DNA of 64,000 nt. It comes from Trametes villosa (lineage: Eukaryota > Basidiomycota > Agaricomycetes > Polyporales > Polyporaceae). The position numbers were made by a program, and so were the translations under genes. The DNA lies in assembly GCA_002964805.2 (NCBI GenBank), contig PUDQ02000102.1, positions 310,001-374,000 of the forward strand, given 5' to 3'. The notes under the pieces are model-generated. The model worked only from the letters and a program-made list of their open reading frames with translations, did no database searches and was not told the DNA's origin. This document shows, in pieces, positions 48,460 to 57,596 of the stretch. How positions within the stretch are numbered: position 1 is the stretch's first letter; every line of letters starts with the position of its first letter.

Positions 48460-49361
48460 CTACGACGCGGCCAGCTGCCCGCACCCCCCAATCCACACAG
48501 GCACCGCGGTCTTCCCATCCGCCCCGCCACCGACCGCGCTCAGTCGGTCCAGCACGTCCCAGCCCTCCGCGAGCTCGCCGAACACGACGTACTTGCCATG
48601 CAGCTTCGCGAGCGCGCTTTCTTCGTCCGCGAGCACGACGAAGAACTGGGACGAGTTTGTGTTCTTGCCCGAGTTCGCCATCGCGAGCGACCCGCGGCGC
48701 GCCTTTTTCTTCAGCCCCGCCTTGTCGTCGTTGAACTTTCCGCCGTAAATTGACTGCGATGCGGAACGTATTCAGCTACCAGAGCGCGGAGAGGAAGGCA
48801 GCAACACAAACATACCTCGCCCCCGCTCCCGTCCCCGCGCGTGATATCGCCGCCCTGCGCGACGAAGCCCTTCACGATCCTATGGACCGGGCAGCCGAGG
48901 TAGTGCAGCTTCTTGTTGGGCGCATTCTTGCACGCGCCCTTCTCGCCCGTACACAACGCGAGGAAGTTCATAGTTGTCTTCGCCAGCTCCCGACCGCTGT
49001 CGAGCGCGAAGACCAGCCGGCCCACACACAGCGGCTCCGGGGACGTGAAGCGCATTTCCAACGTGCGCTGCCCGATCAAGCCATTTGGTAGGTAGCGCGT
49101 ATTGCGTTCCAGGTAGCATAAGGAGTAAGGCGGCACAGAAGGGCTTCAGCACGCAGCATGCGGGCGAGGAGGGCGGGGATGTACGTCGAGGTCCCGCAGG
49201 ATGTCCTGCTGCTCCTCCGAAAGCGCGGCAGGGGACGAAGGGAGGCCGTATATCGCGGCGTTCTTCGCTAGCAACGCGGCGGTAGCGTCGTACGCCGCCT
49301 GCGCGCGGTCGTGCTCGTCCTGATGGCCGATGTAAATGTCAAGATATGCGGAGAGACTCAT
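48460..49361 (-). CDS. Cyclophilin-type peptidyl-prolyl isomerase with N-terminal extension
   Basis: Cyclophilins catalyse proline isomerisation in protein folding. The first exon encodes an extension of about 60 residues (MSLSAYLDIYIGHQDEHDR to SEEQQDILRDLD). After an intron the cyclophilin domain begins: RLVFALDSGRELAKTTMNF, FLALCTGEKGACKNAPNKK, HRIVKGFVAQGGDITRGDG (catalytic Arg plus FxxQxGD), GGESIYGGKFNDDK across an intron, SLAMANSGKNTNSSQFFVV and LHGKYVVFGELAEGWDVLD. The active-site Arg, Phe, Gln and the ANSGKNTNSSQFF block are kept, so it should be active and may bind cyclosporin. The N-terminal block is a conserved fungal extension, not a signal peptide. It is probably cytosolic. It ends VWIGGCGQLAAS. 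Confidence 0.93.
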
Positions 49362-49476
49362 CTCGTAGGATGTGGTTGGGAGCAACCGGGTGACGGTGAA
49401 AGAGGGAGCAAACTCGCAGCTCACACTGCCCAATCACGCTGCTGGTCATAGGTAACTCACCCAACCACAATCACAT

Positions 49477-49548
49477 GGGCAATTGGCACAGTGGTAGCGC
49501 GCACGCTTCGCATGCGTGAGGTCCAGGGTTCAATCCCCTGATTGTCCA
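49477..49548 (+). tRNA. tRNA-Ala (anticodon CGC)
   Basis: A 72-base cloverleaf without intron. The acceptor stem GGGCAAT pairs with ATTGTCC, including G3-U70, the alanine identity pair. The anticodon arm is CACGC-TTCGCAT-GCGTG with anticodon CGC, reading GCG codons. The T arm is CAGGG-TTCAATC-CCCTG and the discriminator base is A. A box TGGCACAGTGG and B box GGTTCAATCC fit Pol III promoters. The D stem has one A12-C23 mismatch. The 3' CCA is not encoded, as expected in eukaryotes. Confidence 0.95.
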
Positions 49549-49549
49549 G

Positions 49550-49558
49550 TTTTGTTTT
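49550..49558 (+). terminator. Pol III terminator of tRNA-Ala
   Basis: Two runs of four T (49550-49553 and 49555-49558) directly follow the tRNA. Confidence 0.8.
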
Positions 49559-49838
49559 GCGTTCCAGTGGTATAATAAGCACAGTCGCATCTACTAGCTC
49601 TACAGATGGCAGTAGGGTTAGACAGCGAATTCGACCATCCCCTGATTAATGGCCGCTCTGTTGCATGCATACACTGACAGAGTCGTTTGTACTTTGATCG
49701 GCTTCCTAGCATCTCGACGCGACTCAATACGCACGCTCAGGTTGACGTTGAAGGTATGTTTAACAAGTACTATCATATTGTACACGTGCATTTTTGACTA
49801 CCTATACACCGACTACACGACCCTCATCCGCCACGCGC

Positions 49839-51287
49839 TCACTCGTCCGCGACGACAACCACCGACTTCCCGAAGTTGTTGCCCTTGAGCACGTCGAGGA
49901 GCGCCTCGCCCGCGTTCTCGAGGCCCTGCACGCGGTGCTCCTTGAACTTGATCTCGCCGCTCGCGACGCGCGCGGGGAACGTCGCGTAGAAGTCCGCGGC
50001 GTACTTCGCGCGCAGCGAGCCGACGATGAAGCCGTGGATCGAGAGCTCCTTCGCGACGACCTGCATGAGGTTCTTGAACGCGTACGGCGCGGTGTTGTAC
50101 TGCGAGATCATGCCGCATTCCTACGTGGGGCGAGATAGGTGTGAGTACGTGTTCGGGGTTAGGGGAGGGGAGGGGAGGGGACGTACGATGAAGCGGGCGT
50201 AGCGCGCGGCGTGGTCGATCGCAGCCTCGAGGGTCTCGCCTCCGACGTTATCCCAGTACCTATCGACATCCCAATCATTCAGCACGATACCCATAGCAGC
50301 AGTATGGACGAACGCTTGACATACACGTCAATGGGGCCCTCCTTCTCGAGGACCTCGCGGGTGTTGCTCGTCTTGTAGTTGAACGCGACGTCCGCGCCGA
50401 GCGACTTGATGTACTCGACCTTGTCGTCGGAGCCCGCGGACGCGATGACCTTGAGCCCTTCAGCCTTCGCGAGCTGCACCACGGTACTGTCGAGCGCGTC
50501 AGAGGCCATTCCGGATGTAGCGGAGTGAGAAAAGCACTCACGCGCCGACAGGGCCAGAAGCAGCGGTGACGAAGACGGTCTCCCCCTTCTTCGCCTTGGA
50601 GAACTCCTTCCAGGCGTACACGGCGGTCTCGCCGGGCATGCCGATGACGCCGACGTAGGCGGACCACGGGAGGCCCTCCTTGTTCTCGATCACCTTGAAG
50701 TGCTCGGGGCTGTTCGAGACGAAGTAGTGCTGGAACTCTGCGAACGGACTCTCCTGTCAGCGCGTGCGGGCGGCGTACAAAGCGCAGAGCGGCGTACTGA
50801 AGAAGCCGTAGACGTGGTCACCGGCCTTGAGCGCGGGGTTCTCGGAGCGGACCACGACGCCGACACCAAAGTTGTCAATCCTGGCACATATAGTTCAGAT
50901 CAATGGACTGCTTCGTCGAAACGTGTGCGTACGGCTGGTCAATAGCGAACGGGGGCTGGGCGCACATGGGTTAGCATGAGCTGTGTAGGAAATATGAGGT
51001 GGATACGTACAGCGTAGCTCTTAATGCTCGCGTCGCGCATCTTTCCCCGCAGGTAGGGGTCGATGGAGAGAACGAGGGTCTTGATGAGGAAGCCGCCATT
51101 GAGGGGGACGGTGTCCAGGTCGATCTTCTCCGAGTCGTCGTAGACAGTCGTCTTGCCCGGAACGGGGTAACCTGCGCGAAAAATGGCCGCCTTGAGATAC
51201 GCTGCTCGTGCGCAGTCAAACGAAGGCTGGTTTCGTACCGGTCGGGGGCTCCTTGAAAAGCAGGCGTCCGTTGGTGATGGGGGCCAT
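49839..51287 (-). CDS. NADP-dependent medium-chain reductase (PTGR/leukotriene-B4 dehydrogenase-like)
   Basis: Zinc-free MDR enzymes reduce alkenals and enones with NADPH in the cytosol. It starts MAPITNGRLLFKEPPTGYPV. The N-terminal GroES-like part carries IDLDTVPLNGGFLIKTLVLS and IDPYLRGKMRDAS, the PTGR-type Y-x-R-x-x-M motif. The Rossmann part reads GETVFVTAASGPVG (nucleotide-binding glycine motif, TAASGPVG), AKAEGLKVIASAGSDDKV (NADP-type context), SLGADVAFNYKT, IDVYWDNVGGETLEAAI, NLMQVVAKELSIHGFIVGS and FPARVASGEIKFKEHRVQGL, then ALLDVLKGNNFGKSVVVVAD at the end. The zinc-ligand Cys and His of alcohol dehydrogenases are absent. About six exons. A TATATAAA lies about 90 bases upstream. The substrate is unknown. 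Confidence 0.93.
50161..50180 (+). repeat. G4 motif in reductase intron
   Basis: Four GGGG runs separated by single A bases on the plus strand (50162-50180), within an intron of the minus-strand reductase gene. In the transcript this is a C-rich tract right after the 5' splice site. Confidence 0.85.
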
Positions 51288-51376
51288 TGCGTTACGCTGG
51301 GATGTGTGTTGGCGGTGTGGAAGGTGTGTGTATTGGAGCGGGGGATTGTGGCGACATTGTCCAGTGCTTCGGTGAG

Positions 51377-51384
51377 TTTATATA
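51377..51384 (-). promoter_or_regulatory. TATA box of the reductase gene
   Basis: TATATAAA on the minus strand, about 90 bases before the start codon at 51287. Confidence 0.6.
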
Positions 51385-53095
51385 CATTGCGCCCGAGCGG
51401 GAAGCGGGCAGAACGTGCGGGCGGAAGGCGAGCTTGCGCTTGGTGAGCTCATGGAGAGCTTTCCGGAAGAAATGTTCTTATTCAGCAACGACTCCTGCAC
51501 CGGCAACCTACGCCCCATTAGCCGGAGCCTCGATCGAATCCCTGCCACACTCAGTCCGGTCGGGATACCAGCAAGTTTAAGCATCGTCGAGCCATCCGAC
51601 ATTCGTGCGTGAGCATTTTAGCTGGTACTGGCGGGAAAAGGAGTTGCAAAGCTGCCAGTGCAATAAATGACGTCGTGATGTCCGTAAGAGATGCGTCGCA
51701 GCACGGCGTCTAACGCAACTCTCCCCCGCTCCCCCACAACGACGGCGAACTCTATACACACGCTCAAACATAGTCTTGCCGGCCGTCCGAGCACGGCCAC
51801 CCGCTGAGTGAAACCGCAACAGGAGCCCACAACAGACCACAAGCGAGGAGCGCTGGCATGATAAACACCACAAGTACTCGTGCTATCCATCATTACAGGA
51901 CCCAAGACGGACCCGGCGTATCGCATCGCCGCTCTTCGCTTCTGCATGCCACCTGTATACACTAAGTCTACGTGTAGTCCGTACGTATGACGAGACGGAT
52001 ACAAGGTATTCAGGAGCTCGTAAAATATCCCATCATCTGCACTGTGCAGGACTTTTTGTTGCATTCAGGCAGCGCTTGGAAATGCTACGCATTTGGTGAG
52101 TGTATTCGAGTGACGTTCCCTGGTAGCGCCACTTTCAATCTCACAAAGCCAGTTTTGAACGGAATATGAACAAGTAGGGATCACGCAATGCCGCAGGCCC
52201 TGGATGTCCAGCTCCATGACAAGTAGTTCGGTGACCTCGTGCCCAACACGAGCTTCTGTGACACGAACCCCACACCGCGGTAAGGGAACTCTTACAATCA
52301 TGCAAGCTCTAGGTCTCCCAAGCGATATTGACCTCAAGCATCACACCAAGGTCACTATGAAACCAATAACCGCAATGCATCTGCCGCCAATTGTATGGAT
52401 GGCTCGCGCGTTCTAATGACTTTCCAGCATCAGCACAGTGACGCCAGCCCTTCATTTCACCTCCGGGAGTGTCATATACCTAGCAGGCCGCAATCCCACC
52501 CCTTCCTCCGTGACGCGTCGGAACCGCCCACATTCTCTCCCGCCTTCGCATGTGTACCGCTATTCCAAGTTCTCGACAGCGGCCCGTGGGAACGCTCGAT
52601 ATAAACCGAATGACACCGAACGCCCGTCAAACCTTGTCTTATTACCTTCGCGCTAAGCCAGGTCAGACACGTCCCGAACACAACACCCGCGACGGCAGCT
52701 GTACGTCCGGCTGCTTCACCGCACCTCGATATCCCCGGGTGTCGAGGGGCTGGCATCTCGAGGTACGGGTCTGGTGTGACAATAACGGGACATTCCGTGT
52801 GATGACTGACGGTCTAGACTCGGACGTCTGCTCAGTGCTAGACTATTTTGTGCGCGAGAGGCCATCCCGGTCCGTGCATATAGGACCCGCTGCGTACCTG
52901 CGCGTCCCGCAGATCGCTCAACGGAGCGACGGCCGCTCGCCCCGCTAGCACGTATGTGTCCGCTGATGTCTCTGTGCTTTCCGCAAGTACCGAGGAGCGG
53001 CGTTCGGTAGTACGCGTTCCCTAGACTGCAAGGCACCAGGGAACGCACGCGGAGGGTGTCCCTCGACGGACTTAGAGTACTCAACTCTGCGAAAA

Positions 53096-53114
53096 CGGAG
53101 AACCTGGTTCTCCG
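53096..53114. promoter_or_regulatory. Candidate CGG-N13-CCG palindromic operator
   Basis: CGGAGAACCTGGTTCTCCG is a 19-base palindrome with a single-base centre. The terminal CGG and CCG fit a binding site for a dimeric fungal Zn2Cys6 regulator. It lies 435 bases upstream of the lectin start. The binding function is inferred only. Confidence 0.45.
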
Positions 53115-53449
53115 AAGACAACAAGTCCGTATCTATCGTCGTATGCGCTGCTCCGACAACTAATAGAACTGCTCCTCTTCTACTATAGTATGAACGGACT
53201 TGAGACGCATTGAGGACCTTGCCTGGCCACTGTCCTTCCTGTTCGCCACCGCTCCATTACGCGAACGTCGATGCCCACCGCTGCCCCTGTTACAAGGGCG
53301 TACCTAGGGGAAATTACCCGGCACTCTCCCACTCCGTCCTCTGGCACCGTCGTACAGAATATCCGGCGGTGCACCATCCCCGGAGCACCTCCACAAACAT
53401 GGTGACCTATGGTCGGGGACAACGTTGGTGGACCCTGGTGTAGGAGCGG

Positions 53450-53456
53450 TATAAAA
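53450..53456 (+). promoter_or_regulatory. TATA box of the lectin gene
   Basis: TATAAAA, 99 bases before the start codon at 53549, in GGTATAAAAGACC context. Confidence 0.7.
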
Positions 53457-53548
53457 GACCGCTACCGCAGGACGGAGGGCCTTAGACTCCTCGAATCGAC
53501 TACACAGCTCTCCAAGCACATCCCGGCTACTCTTCTCTATTTCTTAGA

Positions 53549-54421
53549 ATGCAAAGCTTCATCACCACCTCTGCTGTCGGCGGCATCGACGGCCACATCT
53601 TCCAGGATGTTCAGATGCGCGCCGGTAGGCCCTTCGCCCGCTTCTCCCTCCTGCGTACCTCACTCACTCTGCCCTGCGCTCCCTATAGGTGGCATCGTCG
53701 TCGATGACCTCAGTGCGTCGCGCATCGTCGCCCCAAGTTTCCTCAGTATATTCTAACCGTTCTTCGCATTCTAGACAAGGACCAGGTCGACTTGACCCAC
53801 CCCATCCAGCGCATCACCGTCTCCCACGGCTGGATTGTAAGCCCCGCCCCCCACCCATCCTCGAGCAGAGCCCCACACTAACCCACGGCTCCCCGCGCTT
53901 CCACTTGTCAGATCGACGGCTTCACCGTGACGTACAAGCTCGCGAAGGGCGAAGTCACCACGCTCGGGCACGGCAGCCAGTTCCAGGACGCCGCCGTGGT
54001 CGACGTCGCCGAGAGCGAGGTGCTCGTGGGCGTGTTCGGGCGCGCGGGCCTGCACCCGTACTACAACCGCGAGTTCGTCGTCGACCTCGGCTTCGTCCTC
54101 TTCGACGCCGCCGCGGAGACTACGCGCGTCGTCGGGGTGCGTCCTCCCTCCCCTTCCCATCTTCGCTGTGTTTTGTCTTGCCAGGGGAGGCTGACGCAGA
54201 TTGGGGGTGATAGCCGTTCGGGAACGGGGACGGGGAGAACCACGGGAAGCCGTTCTACTGCTCGGACGTGCTCGCCTTTGGCGGCTTCGCGGTGAACACC
54301 GACCACCGTGCGTGTCTGGCCGTTCGAGCGGTTGCAACATCGATGCTGATTGTTGACGCGGGGCCGAGCAGTGGGCCTCTCCGCCCTCTTCTTCTTCAAG
54401 GACGTCGGCACGCGCCAGTGA
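53549..54421 (+). CDS. Jacalin-like lectin domain protein
   Basis: Six exons (53549-53624, 53689-53712, 53775-53836, 53912-54136, 54214-54307, 54372-54421) sum to 531 nt, or 176 residues. The whole chain fits one jacalin-type beta-prism: IQRITVSHGWIIDGFTVTY is the hallmark second strand pair, TLGHGSQF replaces the HGG loop, VLVGVFGRAGL matches the middle sheet, and VVGPFGNGDGENHGKPF is the jacalin GPFG turn. The last strands are SDVLAFGGFAVNTDHLGLSA and LFFFKDVG. There is no signal peptide, so it is probably cytosolic or unconventionally secreted, as in many mushroom lectins. Exon 2 is a 24-nt microexon. Sugar specificity cannot be read. The family call rests on pattern, not on a search. Confidence 0.78.
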
Positions 54422-54846
54422 GTGGTGCAGCTTCCAGGGGGCGGCGACGAGATTACCGCCCGCGAAGGCACGTAGGACGGGTATATTGTGTGTGTGTCGG
54501 GGTGCGCTTCTTGCGGTGATTGTACTGTGTACATGTGTAGCGGTGTGCAGGGAATATGGAAACGCTTGAGGCGTTCTTACTTGACGAACCAGACCGAAAC
54601 GCCATTATATGCGCTCCATATGCTCACGACAAGAAGCCAGCATGAATGACCAGCCTGCAGTAGATGATACCTACTTACTGCTGTGCCCGCTGATGTAGAC
54701 CTCTCGAATGTATGTCCATTACCGCTGGGCTCTATCAATTACTCTACCGTTTATGCACAAGTACCCACAATCACAGACGCGCCGAGGCTCGCGCCCACGT
54801 CGACGTGGCTGCCCCGGACTCCGCGCCTGACCGCGCCACAAACCGC
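54422..54846. other. Convergent intergenic, lectin and SGNH gene
   Basis: 425 bases between two convergent stops, including a short GTGTGTGT run near 54488. Nothing else recognised. Confidence 0.6.
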
Positions 54847-57158
54847 TCACGTCGAGAAGATGCCGATAATTTTGAATGGCGGCACGTTCCGGTCGTCCTC
54901 CTCGCCCAGCAGCTGGCACTCGACGTAGTGCGTCCCGCGCTGCACCCGGTGGTCGATCATCTTCAGCCTGCGCGCCCCACCAGCTGACGTTAGCAACCGC
55001 CACCACAACAGTGCGCGAAAATAGTAAAGAGACTCACGAAGGCGTCGGCTCCCCGACCTGCGCCGCGTTCTCGATCACGACCGCGCCCGGGTAGTTGTCG
55101 TCCACCCAGCACTCGACCGCGCTGCCCTCGCCGACCTGCGCCGCGGGCTCGCGCACGTAGTACACGCCCACGTCGCCCGCGCCGACCTGCACGTTCACCC
55201 GGAACCGGCTCGTCGGCAGCGCCGAGTAGAAGTAGTGCGCGTGCGACGACAGCTCCGCCGAGCCCGGCGGCGGGTGGTACGCCGCCCAGCCCGAGCCCGC
55301 GAACATCGAGAGCGGGAGCGGGTTCACCAGGTCGTTCGCGGACACGCAGTACGGCGCGACCTCCTCGAACGGCGCGGCCTCGAGGTCGGCCGGCCGGCTG
55401 TTGATGCGCACCGGGGGTACGCGTAGCCGGGGGTCTTGCGCTGCGAGCGCGGGCGGGCGTCCGGTTGAGTCGCGGTCGGCGATGGGGACGGGGTTCGCAG
55501 CGGCGCCGTCCTTGCCGTCCTCCGCTACAGCACCCGCAGCGGCTCCCTTGCGCTGGGCGACACCTCCGAACAGGCCACGGGCGTCCGTGGGTTGCTTTGC
55601 TTGGCCGTCCGCATACACAGGAGCAGCCGCGGACGGGATAGCTTCCGCGGAGTGTCCCATCACTGCAGCCCATGCGTTGCAGACCTGGGTCTGGAAGTAG
55701 GAGATGAGGACGTCTGCGAGAACGCCATGACCGGCAGAGTTCGCGAGGACGGGATCGGTGAAGTACTTGTCGATGGACGCGGGCTTGTCCATGAACGTCG
55801 GGTACAGGATGGGCTTGGTGCTGTGCTAAGATTAAATTATATGCGTGGATTATAGAAAGCATTGCCATACCTGATGTGGGGAATGTCGTAGAACTGAGCC
55901 ACAAGGCTGTGCCAATGATCTGCGCCCGCGAATCCCTTAGTCTGAGCGACTTGGGGACTGAAGTGGCCTAGGATGAGGATCGCCGGGGAGTCTGGCCGCA
56001 GGAGGATTGACCGGACCAAAAGTTCGAACTCATCCATGGACGCTTCCGTGCTATGGCGTCCGCCAATCAGACAGTGTCATGAATGCATCGCAAATTGTGA
56101 AGATACTTACTTGGCGTCATCAACATCAAGCTCAATTATCACCAAGTCCGTGATATCAGGGATGTGATGGGCGTTACAGAACGAGAAATACGAGGAGCTC
56201 GTCCGACGCATAGCGCCGTTCGTGAGCTCGGACGCGGGATGGGGGAATACGCCATTCCACCAGTTGAAAAAGCGTGCAGGGTAACAGCTAGGCGCAAGAG
56301 GGTCATCGCCAGCGCCATGGCATGCCGATACTGTAAACGTGCGTTAGCAAATAAGCCGAAAAGAGAAAGACTTCCAGAGTTTCGACGACGAAGATAGTGC
56401 GCAGGGCACCTGAACCATACTAATATGAAGTGCACGTAAGGCGCCTCGTAGAGCGTCATAGCCTCAGGTACAACCCATAGGAAGCAAGTCGAAGGACATG
56501 TATGGCAAGGATGTACGAGGAACCTCGCCTTAACTCCTCCAGCCACGGGCGGCCTCAAGTGTGCCGCCGAATGTGCCATATGGTTGACGTAGAGCGTCAT
56601 GGTAGCATCAACCACCGACGCCGCTATCACCACGCGGTTTGTTCTGGCCGGCTCAGGCGAGGAAGCAGGAGTGCACAGTACTGCGCCAGGGACATAACGG
56701 AGTGCAGGGTGCTCACCTGAACCGCCAATGACGCTGATGGTCACTGGGAGCCCTGCGAGGGCCTTGTTAATGACACGCTGTATGCGTGCACCGCTGCCTG
56801 TGTGGAAGCGCGTCTGCGAGAGGGCAATAGGGTCGTATCTTGACGCGAGCTCATCGCCCGGTCCTAGTGCTGGGCAGAAGGGAAAGGGGTTGGCGTCCTC
56901 TGAGATGTTGAGGTAGTTCTTGGGCTTCAGGTCGGCGTGGAGAAGCCGGTGCCGCGGATTAGGAGTTTCGGTAGGGAGTATAGAGCGAGTGAATACAATA
57001 AGAGCGACGAAGGCGGCGAGGATGAGCCATATGCGGTTCGTGACCCCGAGACTCTTCTGGTGCAGACGCGAGGGGGCCTTTTCAGAGTCGGAGCCCATGT
57101 GACCGGGCGTGGGGGGTATCGAGATGTGGGCGACGGTCTTGCTCGTGCGTCGTTGCAT
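54847..57158 (-). CDS. SGNH-hydrolase-fold type II membrane protein (capsular-associated-like)
   Basis: Starts MQRRTSKTVAHISIPPTPG (a later in-frame Met lies at 57098). A single membrane anchor (RIWLILAAFVALIVFTR) near residue 50 makes it a likely Golgi type II protein. The lumenal part has FHTGSGARIQRVINKALAG then ISVIGGS, the block I serine in a GGS version of GDS. ALFFNWWNGVFPH and VIIELDVDDAND carry middle conserved blocks. RPDSPAILILGHFSPQV follows. The block V region reads FTDPVLANSAGHGVLADVLI, with His in the N-x-x-G-H context. A C-terminal beta-rich part ends LKMIDHRVQRGTHYVECQLL and KIIGIFST. Fungal relatives are annotated as capsular-associated or SGNH proteins and may be glycan O-acyl transferases or esterases. 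It shares a 438-base divergent promoter with the GT69 gene. Confidence 0.82.
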
Positions 57159-57596
57159 CCGCGCGCTACTCACCGCAGACGGCGACGAGAGAGAGCAGGA
57201 TGGCGGGGAGAAGGAGCGGGAGGGAGAGGAGAGGGGGAGGAGGTCGTGGTCGAGAATCAAGGTGGCAGCCCGATCCGGCACCCCAAACGGGACAAAATGG
57301 GCGTCTCCGCACTTTGCTCTCTGGCAGCTCCCGTTCGCCGTCCTCCTCTCCTCTCCCCCTCTCCTCCGCCCGCCCCCTCGCCGCTGCGCTGGTATACCCT
57401 ACGACCTTGCTATCTTTATTCTCTCTTAATCTGGTTAACGCGCGAGGACCCTGACGCCGCGCACTAGTCGCGCCATCCCAGAACCAGCCACCACGCGCGC
57501 AGAACAGTCTCGTCGGAGCTAGCGCGTCGGGAACACACGCAGAACAGGAAGTAGACCACAGGTACGTCGAACGCGGCGTTTCTGCGTTGTACAACG
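57159..57596. other. Shared divergent promoter, SGNH and GT69 genes
   Basis: 438 bases between two divergent starts. It is rich in CT/GA tracts (CTCCTCTCC runs near 57338-57366). No clear TATA was chosen. The compact head-to-head layout suggests a bidirectional promoter. Confidence 0.6.

Larger units (their letters stand above)
51288..53548. other. Divergent intergenic, reductase and lectin
   Basis: 2.26 kb between two divergent starts. It holds TATA elements near each end and a 19-base palindrome at 53096-53114. A 132-codon plus-strand open frame at 52550-52948 has no recognisable features and is not called. Confidence 0.55.

Noticed and set aside
52550..52948. 132-codon plus-strand open frame with a TATA-like element upstream
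   Set aside because: No family features, no introns, and an antisense frame of similar length covers the same bases.
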